From assembly GCF_016862455.1 (NCBI RefSeq), contig NZ_BOMZ01000078.1, positions 100,663-164,662 on the forward strand: a DNA stretch of 64,000 bases, written 5' to 3'. The notes under the pieces are model-generated. The model ran no database searches. It was not told the DNA's origin and saw only the letters and a program-made list of their open reading frames with translations. This DNA is from Actinoplanes utahensis (GTDB taxonomy: Bacteria; Actinomycetota; Actinomycetes; Mycobacteriales; Micromonosporaceae). Made by a program: the position numbers and the translations under genes. Of this stretch, positions 25,079-34,252 are shown one piece after another (position 1 is the stretch's first letter; each line of letters starts with the position of its first letter).

Positions 25079-26542
25079 TCAGAACGGGTAGGAGGCCGGT
25101 TCGCCGCGCATGGTGATCCAGCGGGTCTCGGTGAAGGCCTCGATGTTGGCGGCCGGGCCGCCGAAACGGGAACCGGTGCCGGACGCCCGGACGCCGCCGA
25201 ACGGGGCGTTCGCCTCGTCGTTGACGGTCTGGTCGTTGATGTGCACGATGCCGGTGGGGATCTGCTCGGCGACGGCCAGTCCGCGCATCACGTCTCGGGT
25301 GACGATGCCGAGCGACAGGCCGTACTCGCCGGCGGCGGCGAGTTCGACGGCGGCCTCCACCGACGGCACCCGGGTGACCGGGGCGACCGGGCCGAACACC
25401 TCCTCGGCGAACGCGGGCGCTTCGATCGGCACGTCGGCCAGCACCGTCGCCTGATAGAACAGGTCCTGGTAGGCGCCGCCGGCCGCGATCTTCGCACCCT
25501 GACCGGCGCTGGCGGTGACCAGGCCGTGGATCTTGTCGCGCTGTCTCTCGTCGATGATCGGGCCGAGCGCGACCTGCTCGGTCGCCGGGTTGCCGACCGG
25601 CAGCTCGCCGGCCTTGGCGGCGAGCCGTTCCACGAACTCGTCGTACAGCCGGTCGGCGACCAGGTGCCGGCCGGTGGTCATGCAGATCTGGCCCTGGTTG
25701 AAGAACGATCCCCAGGCGGCCAGGTCGACCGCCGCGTCCACGTCGGCGTCGTCCAGGACCAGCAGCGCGGAGTTGCCGCCGAGCTCCAGGTGGGCCCGCT
25801 TGAGGTGCTTGCCGGCGAGTTCGCCGATGCGGCGGCCGACCGGGGTGGAGCCGGTGAACGAGATGACCCGGATGTGCGGGTCGGTGATCAGCGCCTCGCC
25901 GACGTCCGGCCCGCCGGGCAGCATCTGCAGTACGCCCGGCGGCAGTCCGGCCTCCTCGAAGACGCGGGCCATCAGGGTGCCGCCGGTGACCGCGGTCCGC
26001 GGATCCGGCTTCAGGATCACCGCGTTGCCCAGGGCGAGGGCCGGCGCCACCGACCGGATGCCCAGGATGATCGGCACGTTGAACGGGGAGATCACGCTGA
26101 CCACCCCGGCCGGCATGCGGCGGGCCATGGACAGCCGGGGCTGCTCGGACGGCAGCAGCTCACCGTACGGGCGGCTGGGCAGCGCGGCCGCCTCGTAGCA
26201 TTCCTCGGCGGCGACGTGCAGCGCGAAACCGGCCATCCCGGGGACCGCGCCGACCTCCCGGATGTTCCACCAGCTGATCTCGTCCGCGTGCTGCTGCCAC
26301 AGGTCCCCGGCCCGGCGCAGCACGGCGGCCCGGGCGGTGTGCGGCAGCGCCGCCCACTTCCGCTGCGCGTCGGCGGCGTGCGCGCCGGCCTCGGCGACGT
26401 CCTCGGCTCCGGCCAGGCCCATCCGGCCCAGTTCGGCGCCGGTGGCCGGTTCGACGACCGGGTATTCGCCGCCCCGGCCGGTGGTCCAGGTGCCGTTCTT
26501 GAAGATGTTCCCCTGCCAGTCGACGCCGTCGAGCAGTCCCAC
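25079..26542 (-). CDS. aldehyde dehydrogenase (benzaldehyde/vanillin type)
   Basis: A 487-residue NAD(P)-dependent aldehyde dehydrogenase. Seen: SPFNVPIILGIRSVAPALAL and GNAVILKPDPRT of the cofactor domain, the catalytic Glu in HLELGGNS, the nucleophile Cys in NQGQICMTTGR, and EEVFGPVAPV near the C-terminus. The close spacing and the NDEANAPFGGVRASGTGSRFGG end resemble enzymes that oxidise aromatic aldehydes. GTG at 26542 follows GAAGGAGG. It is the third gene of a minus-strand set with an FAD monooxygenase and an MFS transporter, so aromatic catabolism is a reasonable inference. Confidence 0.92.
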   Translation of the reverse strand: MGLLDGVDWQGNIFKNGTWTTGRGGEYPVVEPATGAELGRMGLAGAEDVAEAGAHAADAQRKWAALPHTARAAVLRRAGDLWQQHADEISWWNIREVGAVPGMAGFALHVAAEECYEAAALPSRPYGELLPSEQPRLSMARRMPAGVVSVISPFNVPIILGIRSVAPALALGNAVILKPDPRTAVTGGTLMARVFEEAGLPPGVLQMLPGGPDVGEALITDPHIRVISFTGSTPVGRRIGELAGKHLKRAHLELGGNSALLVLDDADVDAAVDLAAWGSFFNQGQICMTTGRHLVADRLYDEFVERLAAKAGELPVGNPATEQVALGPIIDERQRDKIHGLVTASAGQGAKIAAGGAYQDLFYQATVLADVPIEAPAFAEEVFGPVAPVTRVPSVEAAVELAAAGEYGLSLGIVTRDVMRGLAVAEQIPTGIVHINDQTVNDEANAPFGGVRASGTGSRFGGPAANIEAFTETRWITMRGEPASYPF

Positions 26543-26617
26543 AGCGCGCCTCCTTCTCTCGTGACCTGCCTGTCATTCCCGCGGGCGGGCGAACTACCCA
26601 CCGGGAACGGGCAGACG

Positions 26618-27817
26618 TCACGGTTCGGCGGGCAGGGTCAGGCCGTCGAGCATCGCCGCCGGGCCGCCGCCGAACGAGGTGAGCCGCCGCCGTACCGGCA
26701 CCGGCAGCCGCGGGATCAGCCGCATCGCCTGCGCGGTCAGCCACACCTGAGCCCGGTTGCGGGGCACCAGCGAGTTCAGCATCGACGGGCCGACCCGGCG
26801 GCTGTGCCGGACCGGATCGGCGAGGGCGGCCTCGTACCGCCGCAACGCGTCCGGCACCCCGTCCCGCCCCGCTTCGGCGAGCTCGGCGGCGAGCAGGTAG
26901 GCGCCGACCGCGGCCAGGCTGGTGCCGCCGCCCACGGCCGGGCCCGGGCCGTACCCGGCGTCGCCCACCAGGGTCGCCCGGCCGCTCGACCAGGAGTCCA
27001 TCCAGATCTGCGAGATGTCGTCGAAGTACAGGTCGTCCGCGGTGTCCAGGTGCGCCAGGACCGCATCGGCACGGGTGTCCAGCGTGTCACCGACGAGGCC
27101 GCGCAGGGCCGCCCGCTGCGCGGCGGGATCACGGCGATCGACGGCGATCTCCCGCGGGGTACGGACGAGCAGCACCGCCCGGCACCGGCCCGGCACGAGA
27201 GTCGGGTACACGGCGGCGAGCACGTTCGGGGCGGCGAACGCGGCCACCGTCGCGCCGGTGCCGAGCACGTCCGGAAGGCTGTAGACGCCCAGGTAGCCGC
27301 CGAGGAACCGGCGGAACCGCGACTCCGGCCCGAACACCAGCGCCCGTACCCCCGAATGCAGGCCGTCCGCGCCGATCAGCACGTCCGCGTCCACGGAGGT
27401 GCCGTCGGAGAGCAGCGCGCTGCCGCCGTCCCACTGCTCGACGACGGTGCCGAACCGGTAGTCGGCGTGGTCGCGGGAGGCGTCGTGCAGCATCCCGGCG
27501 AGAGCGCCCCGCATCACCTCGATGTGCCGGTCGGTGAAGCCGGCCGCCACGTCGGCGGTCGGCAGCACGACCGGCGCGCGGCCGGGCCGCAGCAGGGTGA
27601 CCGTGTCGTTGCGGGTCCGGGCCGCGTGCACCCGCTCGTACAGGCCCATCCGGTCGATCACGTCGACGGCCGGGCCGAACAGGTCGACGGCGTGGCCGCC
27701 GTCTCCGGCCCGTGGATCGGCGGCCTGTTCGGCGACGGTCACCTCCCAGCCGGAGCGATGCAGCCAGTGGGCGAGGACGGGTCCGGCGACACCCGCGCCG
27801 GAGATCAGTGCGCGCAC
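26618..27817 (-). CDS. FAD-dependent aromatic monooxygenase-like protein
   Basis: A 399-residue flavoprotein of the p-hydroxybenzoate hydroxylase superfamily. The N-terminal GAGVAGPVLAHWLHRSG binds the FAD ADP part, DVLIGADGLHSGVR is the DG motif, and LVGDAGYGPGPAVGGGTSLA is the GD motif. It uses NAD(P)H and O2 to hydroxylate or epoxidise small molecules. GTG at 27817 follows GGGAGG. It lies 22 bases after the MFS gene and 75 bases before the aldehyde dehydrogenase, in one probable transcript. Confidence 0.92.
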   Translation of the reverse strand: MRALISGAGVAGPVLAHWLHRSGWEVTVAEQAADPRAGDGGHAVDLFGPAVDVIDRMGLYERVHAARTRNDTVTLLRPGRAPVVLPTADVAAGFTDRHIEVMRGALAGMLHDASRDHADYRFGTVVEQWDGGSALLSDGTSVDADVLIGADGLHSGVRALVFGPESRFRRFLGGYLGVYSLPDVLGTGATVAAFAAPNVLAAVYPTLVPGRCRAVLLVRTPREIAVDRRDPAAQRAALRGLVGDTLDTRADAVLAHLDTADDLYFDDISQIWMDSWSSGRATLVGDAGYGPGPAVGGGTSLAAVGAYLLAAELAEAGRDGVPDALRRYEAALADPVRHSRRVGPSMLNSLVPRNRAQVWLTAQAMRLIPRLPVPVRRRLTSFGGGPAAMLDGLTLPAEP

Positions 27818-27839
27818 GGCGACCTCCCGGGAGAAACGT

Positions 27840-28991
27840 TCACGTACTCCTCAGTGAACCCCGTGCGCGCACCATGGCCCACGCGCCGGCCAACGGGCCG
27901 GGCGCGAGCAGCAGGAACGCCCAGCGCCAGCCGACCGCGGCGGCCAGCACCGGAACCAGCTGGATGGTGACGACGGTCAGCGCGAAACCGATCGCCGTCT
28001 GCGCGGTGAGGGCGGTGCCCACGTAGCGTTCGTCGGCGACCTCGCTGAGCGCGGTGGAGAAGACCCCGGAGTCGGCGATGACAGCCGCGCCCCACACCAC
28101 GGCCAGCGCGGCGACCACGGCCGGCGGGGTGGCGAAGAACAGCGGGGAGAGCAGGCAGCACAGGCCGCTGACGGCCAGGGCGGTGACCGCGGCCGGCACC
28201 CGGCCGAACCGGTCCGCGGCGAGGCCGCCGAGCAGGCATCCGGCCACCCCGGCGACACCGACGGCCACGAACGCGAGAATGCTGCCGCCGCCACTGGCCG
28301 CCAGGAAGGTGGGCAGCCAGGTCCACAGCGCGTACAGCTCCCACATGTGACCGAAATAGCCCAGGTTCACCAGCCGGGGCCCGCGTTCCCGGAACATCGT
28401 CACGGCGTACCGGGGATGGGGTTTCGGCGGCACGCCCCGGGCGAACTGCGGGCCCTCCCGCACCAGGGCGGCCGCCAGCAGCGCGCCGGCGGCCGCGCAT
28501 CCGGCGGCGGCGCCCATCACCCCGCGCCACGGCAGGTCGCCGAGGCCGCGGATCAGGTGCGGCAGGGCCGAACCGAGGGTGAGCGCGCCGATCATGACGC
28601 CGAAGGCGAGTCCCCGGCGGCCGGGCGGCGTCCACGACGCGGTGAGTTTCATGCCGACCGGGTAGACCCCGGCGAGGAAGACGCCGGTGAGGAACCGGAG
28701 CGGCACCGCGCCGGCCAGGCTGTCGGCGGCGACGGCGAAGACCGCGGTGCACCCGGCGGCCAGGGCCGCGCAGACCGCCATCAGCAGGTGCGCGCGGACC
28801 CGGTCGGCCAGGTTGAACGCGGCCGAGACGACCGCCCCGGCGACGAAACCGAGCTGGACCGAGGCGGTCAGCCAGACGGCGGCGCTCGCGCTGATGCCCC
28901 ATGACTCGCGCAGCGCGGGCACCACGGCGGACGCCGAGAACCACACCGCCAGGGCCAGCACCTGCACGGCGGCGATCACCATCCGCTGCAT
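27840..28991 (-). CDS. MFS transporter
   Basis: A 383-residue major facilitator with about twelve transmembrane helices. The loop between helices 2 and 3 reads NLADRVRAHLL, and the equivalent after helix 8 is GGLAADRFGRVPA, the standard MFS A-motif position. FLTGVFLAGVYPVGMKLTAS is typical of the cyanate/organic anion-like group. It is the first gene of the operon with the flavin monooxygenase and aldehyde dehydrogenase, so it may import their substrate. ATG at 28991, divergent from the decarboxylase gene across a 65-base gap. Confidence 0.9.
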   Translation of the reverse strand: MQRMVIAAVQVLALAVWFSASAVVPALRESWGISASAAVWLTASVQLGFVAGAVVSAAFNLADRVRAHLLMAVCAALAAGCTAVFAVAADSLAGAVPLRFLTGVFLAGVYPVGMKLTASWTPPGRRGLAFGVMIGALTLGSALPHLIRGLGDLPWRGVMGAAAGCAAAGALLAAALVREGPQFARGVPPKPHPRYAVTMFRERGPRLVNLGYFGHMWELYALWTWLPTFLAASGGGSILAFVAVGVAGVAGCLLGGLAADRFGRVPAAVTALAVSGLCCLLSPLFFATPPAVVAALAVVWGAAVIADSGVFSTALSEVADERYVGTALTAQTAIGFALTVVTIQLVPVLAAAVGWRWAFLLLAPGPLAGAWAMVRARGSLRST

Positions 28992-29056
28992 GTCAAGATC
29001 ATCTCATGTCTCCGGTTTCCGGGACGGGCCGCCCGCTCCCCGGCTAGCGTCACGGC

Positions 29057-31252
29057 ATGTCGTTCCCGGTCACGATCGTCACGCCCGCGAACGGCGCCAC
29101 CGGGGCGCTGCGACCGCTGGAGATGCTCGAGGAAGCCCTGGTCCGGGCCGGTCTGGAGCGGCGGCGGTTCGGTGCGGAACGCCCCGGCATGCTGGCGCAC
29201 ATCGCCCGGTCCAGCGCGACGATCGTCTATGCGCTGCATCCCGCCGACGGCCCCGGCGCCCGGGTCGCGGCCGACTTCGTCGAGGCGATCCGGGCACACA
29301 ACGACCGGGTCCCGATCCTGCTGTTCGGCGAGCAGCTGACCGCCCGCGGGATCCCGCAGACGGTCCTCGCCCGCATCGACGGGGTGGTCAACGCCTACGA
29401 GGACACCCCGGACTTCCTGGCCCGCAAGATCAAACGCGAGGTGAGCCATTACGTCGGGCAGCTCGCGCCGCCGTTCTTCGCGGCGCTGATGCGGTACGCC
29501 GCCGACGGCGCCTACTCCTGGCACTGCCCCGGCCACTCCGGCGGCACCGCGTTCCTGAAGAGCCCGGTCGGCACCCTGTTCCACGAGTTCTTCGGCGAGA
29601 ACCTGCTCCGGGCCGACGTGTGCAACGCCGTCGAGGACCTCGGGCAGCTGCTCGACCACACCGGCCCGATCGCCGACAGCGAGCGTCTCGCCGCCCGCAC
29701 GTTCCGCGCCGACCACCTCTACTTCGTCACCAACGGCACCTCCACCTCCAACAAGATCGTGTGGAACTCGCTGGTCGGGCCGGGGGACATCGTCGCGGTC
29801 GACCGCAACTGCCACAAGTCGGTGCTGCACGCGATCATGCTCACCGGCGCCGTACCGATCTATCTGACGCCGACCCGCAACAAGGCCGGCATCATCGGGC
29901 CCATCCCGCGCCGCGAGTTCAGCGCGGCAGCGCTGCGGGAGAAGATCGAGGCCAGCCCGCTGATCGCCGACAAGAGCCGGCCGATCCGGCTGCTGGCGCT
30001 GACCCAGTCCACCTACGACGGCATCATCTACCGCGCCGAGGAGCTCCGGAGGACCCTCGACGGGGTGGTCGACGCCCTGCACTTCGACGAGGCGTGGCTG
30101 CCGCACGCCGCCTTCCACCCGCTGTACGACGGCATGCACGGCGTCGCCAACGACCGCGACCGCACCAGCCGCACCGTCGTCTACGCCACCCAGTCCACCC
30201 ACAAGCTCCTCGCCGGGCTCTCCCAGGCCTCGCAGATCCTCGTGCAGGACACCGCCGGCGGGCGTTTCGACGACCGGGTGTTCGCCCAGGCGTACCGGAT
30301 GCACACCTCCACCAGCCCGCAGTACGCCATCATCGCCAGTTGCGACGTGTCCGCCGAGATGATGGCCGGCAAACGCGGCCCCGCCCTGGTCGAGGAGGTG
30401 ATCACCGAGGCGATGGAGTTCCGCCGCGCCATCATCCGGATCGGCACGGAGCTGAGCGACTGGTGGTTCGGCGTCTGGGGCCCCGACACACCGCCCCGCA
30501 CCGGGCTGGCCGAACGCGCCGAGTGGGAACTGACCGCCGACGCCACCTGGCACGGTTTCGACCGGGTCGACGACGGGTTCACCATGCTCGACCCGATCAA
30601 GGTCACCCTGACCATGCCGGGCCTGACCGTGCACGGCGAGTTCAGCGCCCCCGGTGAACCCGCCGTCCCCGGCGTGGTGCTGGCCCGCTACCTGGCCGAG
30701 CACGGCGTGGTGGTGGAGAAGGTGGGCCTGTACTCGCTGTTCGTGCTGTTCACCATCGGGGTCACCAAGGGACGGTGGAACTCCCTGGTCGCGGAACTGC
30801 ACCGGTTCAAGGCCGCCTACGACGGCAACGCGCGGGTGGAACGGCTGATGCCGGCGTTCGCGGCGAGCTTCCCGGGGTACGCCGGACGCGGTCTCCGGGA
30901 TCTCTGCGCCGACCTGCACGCCACCTACCGCGACGCCGACCTGGCCGAACTGACCACCACCATCTACACCGCACCGGTGGAGCAGGCGGCCCTGCCCGCC
31001 GACGCGTGGACGGCGATGGCGGCCGGGCGGGTCGAGCACGTGCCGGTCGCCGAACTGGCCGGCCGGACCACGGCGGTGCTGCTCACGCCGTACCCGCCGG
31101 GGATCCCGCTGCTGGTCCCCGGGGAGCGGATCAGCGCGCCGATCGTGCGCTACCTGCGCCACGAGCAGATCCTGGCGCAGCGCTGGCCCGGCTTCACCGG
31201 CATCACCCACGGCGTCACCGGCGACACGGTCGCCTGCCTCCCCGCCTCCTGA
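29057..31252 (+). CDS. Orn/Lys/Arg decarboxylase family protein
   Basis: A 731-residue PLP enzyme with the three-part architecture of inducible basic amino-acid decarboxylases. An N-terminal wing domain covers residues 1-115 (TIVTPANGATG...GVVNAYEDTPDFLARKIKRE). The PLP domain has HCPGHSGGTAFLKSPVG, FVTNGTSTSNKIV, DRNCHKSVLHA and FDEAW. The Schiff-base lysine lies in TQSTHKLLAGLSQASQI. The C-terminal domain ends with TPYPPGIPLLVPGE. Product would be cadaverine, putrescine or agmatine plus CO2; the choice cannot be made by eye. No antiporter gene is adjacent, so a role in acid resistance is uncertain. Confidence 0.94.
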   Translation: MSFPVTIVTPANGATGALRPLEMLEEALVRAGLERRRFGAERPGMLAHIARSSATIVYALHPADGPGARVAADFVEAIRAHNDRVPILLFGEQLTARGIPQTVLARIDGVVNAYEDTPDFLARKIKREVSHYVGQLAPPFFAALMRYAADGAYSWHCPGHSGGTAFLKSPVGTLFHEFFGENLLRADVCNAVEDLGQLLDHTGPIADSERLAARTFRADHLYFVTNGTSTSNKIVWNSLVGPGDIVAVDRNCHKSVLHAIMLTGAVPIYLTPTRNKAGIIGPIPRREFSAAALREKIEASPLIADKSRPIRLLALTQSTYDGIIYRAEELRRTLDGVVDALHFDEAWLPHAAFHPLYDGMHGVANDRDRTSRTVVYATQSTHKLLAGLSQASQILVQDTAGGRFDDRVFAQAYRMHTSTSPQYAIIASCDVSAEMMAGKRGPALVEEVITEAMEFRRAIIRIGTELSDWWFGVWGPDTPPRTGLAERAEWELTADATWHGFDRVDDGFTMLDPIKVTLTMPGLTVHGEFSAPGEPAVPGVVLARYLAEHGVVVEKVGLYSLFVLFTIGVTKGRWNSLVAELHRFKAAYDGNARVERLMPAFAASFPGYAGRGLRDLCADLHATYRDADLAELTTTIYTAPVEQAALPADAWTAMAAGRVEHVPVAELAGRTTAVLLTPYPPGIPLLVPGERISAPIVRYLRHEQILAQRWPGFTGITHGVTGDTVACLPAS

Positions 31253-31302
31253 GACATCGACGAACATGGACATGTGCGGGCTCGTGGAGAAGAGTGGGGC
31301 GC

Positions 31303-32649
31303 ATGTCGACGAGGCGCACCATCCTGATGGCCGGCGCGGCGTCCGCGGCCGGCGTCGCCGTTCCCGGCCGGGCCGAGGCCGCCCCGGACCGCGAGCTGCG
31401 GACCATCCTCCGTGAGATCGACCCCCGCCGGATCGAGGCGATCGTCCGCAAGCTGGTGTCCTTCGGCACCCGCCACACGCTGTCCGCGCAGGACGACCCG
31501 AACCGCGGCATCGGCGCCGCCCGGGACTGGATCTTCGCCGAGCTGCAACGGCATGCCGCGGCCAGTGGCGGGCGGATGACCGTGGAGCAGCAGTCGTTCA
31601 TCCAGCCCGTCGCACCGCGGATCCCGGCGCCGACCCGGATCACCAATGTCGTCGCCACCCTACGCGGCAGCGTCACCCCGGAGCGGATCTACGTGGTCAC
31701 CGGCCACTACGACTCGCGGGTCACCGACGTGATGGACGCGGTCAAGGACGCGCCGGGCGCCGACGACGACGCCTCCGGCGTGGCAGTGATCATGGAGTTG
31801 GCCCGGGTGCTGGCGACCCGGCAGCCGAACGCGACGCTGGTGTTCGCGGCGGTCGCCGGCGAGGAGCAGGGCCTGTACGGCTCCGACCACATGGCCCAGC
31901 GGTACCGGGACGCCGGCGCCGACATCCAGGCCATGTTCAGCAACGACATCGTGGGCACCGGCGACGCCCACGACGGCACCCGCAACGATCCGCGTACCGT
32001 CCGCCTGTTCGTGGAAGGGGTGCCCACGTCCGAGACCGCCGCCGAGGCGAACGTCCGCAAGAGCGTCGGCGGTGAGAACGACGGCCCGTCCCGGCAGCTG
32101 GGCCGCTTCGTCAAGGACGTCGAGCCGGACGACGCGAACGTGCGGGTGATCTGGCGCCGCGACCGTTACCTGCGCGGCAGCGACCACATCTCGTTCCTGC
32201 TGCGCGGCTATCCGGCGGCCCGCTTCACCGAGCCCCGGGAGAACTTCGCCCACGAACACCAGGACGTCCGGGTGGAGAACGGCATCCAGTACGGCGACCT
32301 GCCGGAGTTCTGCGATTTCCGGTACATCACCCGGGTGGCCCGGGTCAACGCGGCAGCGCTGTGGTCGCTCGCCCAGGCGCCCGGCACCCCGAAGGGCGTG
32401 GTCGTCGACACCACCCAGCTGACCAACCAGACCACCCTTCGCTGGCAGGTGGGAACCGAGCCGGACCTGGCAGGATACGAGGTGGTGTGGCGGGAGACCA
32501 CCGCACCGGACTGGCAGCGTTCGCTCCCGGTGGGCAAGACCGGCTCGGTCACCGTCGACCTGTCCAAGGACAACGTCTTCTTCGGCGTACGGGCGGTCGG
32601 CGCCGGCGGCCACCGCAGCCCGGCCGCCGCCCCCAGACCACAGAGCTGA
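31303..32649 (+). CDS. Tat-exported M28-family metallopeptidase
   Basis: A 448-residue secreted peptidase. STRRTILMAGAASAAGVAV is a twin-arginine type signal peptide, cleaved near GRAEAAPD. The catalytic domain has M28 zinc ligands and base: GHYDS (His), GADDDASG (Asp), AGEEQGLYGSDH (Glu-Glu), NDIVG, and the final His in FAHEHQDV. The last 90 residues (TTLRWQVGTEPDLAGYEVVW...) form a fibronectin type III-like domain. It likely trims peptides outside the cell. ATG at 31303, 50 bases after the decarboxylase stop, so co-transcription is possible. Confidence 0.9.
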   Translation: MSTRRTILMAGAASAAGVAVPGRAEAAPDRELRTILREIDPRRIEAIVRKLVSFGTRHTLSAQDDPNRGIGAARDWIFAELQRHAAASGGRMTVEQQSFIQPVAPRIPAPTRITNVVATLRGSVTPERIYVVTGHYDSRVTDVMDAVKDAPGADDDASGVAVIMELARVLATRQPNATLVFAAVAGEEQGLYGSDHMAQRYRDAGADIQAMFSNDIVGTGDAHDGTRNDPRTVRLFVEGVPTSETAAEANVRKSVGGENDGPSRQLGRFVKDVEPDDANVRVIWRRDRYLRGSDHISFLLRGYPAARFTEPRENFAHEHQDVRVENGIQYGDLPEFCDFRYITRVARVNAAALWSLAQAPGTPKGVVVDTTQLTNQTTLRWQVGTEPDLAGYEVVWRETTAPDWQRSLPVGKTGSVTVDLSKDNVFFGVRAVGAGGHRSPAAAPRPQS

Positions 32650-32680
32650 TCCGTCTCCGGGAGGCCCTCGACTACAGCGG

Positions 32681-34093
32681 TCAGGGCACCGGCACCGGTT
32701 CCACGGCGGCCGGCTCCGGGACGGCCCGGCGCGAACGACGGTGACGGAGGTTCACCAGCAGTGATCTGAGCAGCACCGACGGGGTGGCGAGGGTGCTCGG
32801 GTGGGCGAGCATGAAGGCGACGTCGTTGAACTTCGTCGCGATACGCAGGTCCACCGTCGACGCCGTGATCACCTGATTGACCAGCGCGCGTTGCAGGCGT
32901 ACCGGGAACGGGGGCCGGGTGGTCTCCGTCCGCTGGGCGTCGCCCGACGTGGAGAGGTCCCACGCGGCGTCCACCACGACCTTCTGCGACCGGAAGAAGC
33001 CCGTCGCCGGGCGGTCCAGGTCGGGACCCGCGCACAGGTACTCCGACAGACAGGAGGCGTGCAACGCGGCCGACGACATGCCCTGGCCGTAGACGGGGTT
33101 GAACGAGGCCACCGCGTCACCGACGGCGGCCAGCCGGGCCGGCAACCGGTTCGCCCGGTCGAAGTGACGGCGTCGCGCGTCGGCCTGATGGTAGGTGCGC
33201 ACCTCGCTGACCGGCTCCTGCCGCGCGATGTCCTGGAACAGACCGGGCAGGTCGGCGCATCGGGCGCGGAAGTCGTCGAGGTCCGGCGCCGGACGGTCCG
33301 CTCCGTACGTGGTCAGCATCAGCATCCACTGCATGTCCTCGACCGCGGTGAGCGCCGCCTGCGTCCGCTTTCGATAGTGCGGGGAGAAACGCGAGATCGC
33401 GGCGCCGGTCGGCGGGTCCTGCTCGGCCCGCCGGAAGTACGCCGTCGCATAGTTGACGTCGATGCGCATCCGTTCGAGTTCGGGCCGGTCCCATCCGTCG
33501 TCGTGCAGCCAGTCCGACAGCCTGCTCGCGCGGCCCATGGCGTCCACCACGAAGTCGGCGGACAGGTCCCGGCCGCCGACCCGGACCGCGGTGACCCGGC
33601 CGTCGCGGTACCGCAGCCCCTCGGCGACCCCGTTGACCTGGTGGACGTTGCCGAGTGCCAGGGTGCGCCGGCGCAGCAGGGTCTCCAGGAAGGTCCGGCT
33701 CTCGCTCAGCAGCACGACGTTCGGCGCCTGCACGGCGGCCACGTCGTCGGCCCACGCCTGGACCTGGTGCGACAGGGACAGCACCGCGCCCCGGTCGACG
33801 GCCTCGCCGGTGAACCCGGGGAACCAGCGCTCGATCTGGGCGCGCCCGGCCGGCAGGAGCGTGTGCACCTGGAACTGCTGGGGCACGCCGCGCCGGCCGC
33901 CGGCGTCGTCCTCGCCGACCTCGTCCCGCTCCACCACGACGACCTCGTCGGCGTGGTCGGCGAGCACGCGCGCGGCGAGCAGCCCGGCGACGCTGCCGCC
34001 GAGCACGATCGCGCGCCGCAGCGATCTCGCCGGCACCTCGGGCTGACGGGTGCTGCTCAGCCCGGTGAACATCTCGGCTGGTCGTTGCCTCAC
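32681..34093 (-). CDS. FAD-dependent oxidoreductase (epoxidase/halogenase-like)
   Basis: A 470-residue flavoprotein. GGSVAGLLAARVLADHADEV with the following VVVERD is the FAD-binding fold. GVPQQFQVHTLLPAGRAQIE and the GDAVASFNPVYGQGMSSAA motif place it with LasC-type epoxidases and related tailoring enzymes rather than true tryptophan halogenases (no WxWxIP seen). GTG at 34093 is chosen because GGAGAGG lies eight bases upstream; ATG at 34072 is an alternative. No polyketide or other biosynthetic genes are nearby, so it may act on a membrane or dietary lipid. Substrate unknown. Confidence 0.82.
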   Translation of the reverse strand: MRQRPAEMFTGLSSTRQPEVPARSLRRAIVLGGSVAGLLAARVLADHADEVVVVERDEVGEDDAGGRRGVPQQFQVHTLLPAGRAQIERWFPGFTGEAVDRGAVLSLSHQVQAWADDVAAVQAPNVVLLSESRTFLETLLRRRTLALGNVHQVNGVAEGLRYRDGRVTAVRVGGRDLSADFVVDAMGRASRLSDWLHDDGWDRPELERMRIDVNYATAYFRRAEQDPPTGAAISRFSPHYRKRTQAALTAVEDMQWMLMLTTYGADRPAPDLDDFRARCADLPGLFQDIARQEPVSEVRTYHQADARRRHFDRANRLPARLAAVGDAVASFNPVYGQGMSSAALHASCLSEYLCAGPDLDRPATGFFRSQKVVVDAAWDLSTSGDAQRTETTRPPFPVRLQRALVNQVITASTVDLRIATKFNDVAFMLAHPSTLATPSVLLRSLLVNLRHRRSRRAVPEPAAVEPVPVP

Positions 34094-34115
34094 TCTGATG
34101 GCCTCTCCGATCGCG

Positions 34116-34136
34116 GTGCCCCCACACCGGGGGCAC
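34116..34136 (-). other. hairpin in the 5' leader of the FAD oxidoreductase
   Basis: GTGCCCCC-ACACC-GGGGGCAC, eight-base arms. It ends eight bases before the GGAGAGG ribosome site of the gene at 34093, so it could be an operator or affect translation. Confidence 0.45.
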
Positions 34137-34202
34137 GAGCCTCTCCAGAGTGGCCGCTCCCGCCGCCCGGGCGGCCGTAAAGTCCGAAGCCCGATCGGGC
34201 GC

Positions 34203-34242
34203 CGCACCGGGATCCGACAGTCGAGAGCCGGATCCCGGTGCG
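34203..34242 (-). terminator. lon terminator hairpin
   Basis: Arms CGCACCGGGATCC / GGATCCCGGTGCG (13 bases) with a 14-base loop, ten bases downstream of the lon stop codon. Confidence 0.7.
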
Positions 34243-34252
34243 TTCCTCCGGA

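Noticed and set aside
32681..34093. Part of a natural-product gene cluster
   Set aside because: The FAD enzyme looks like a tailoring epoxidase, but no PKS, NRPS, terpene or other biosynthetic genes are within reach in this window.
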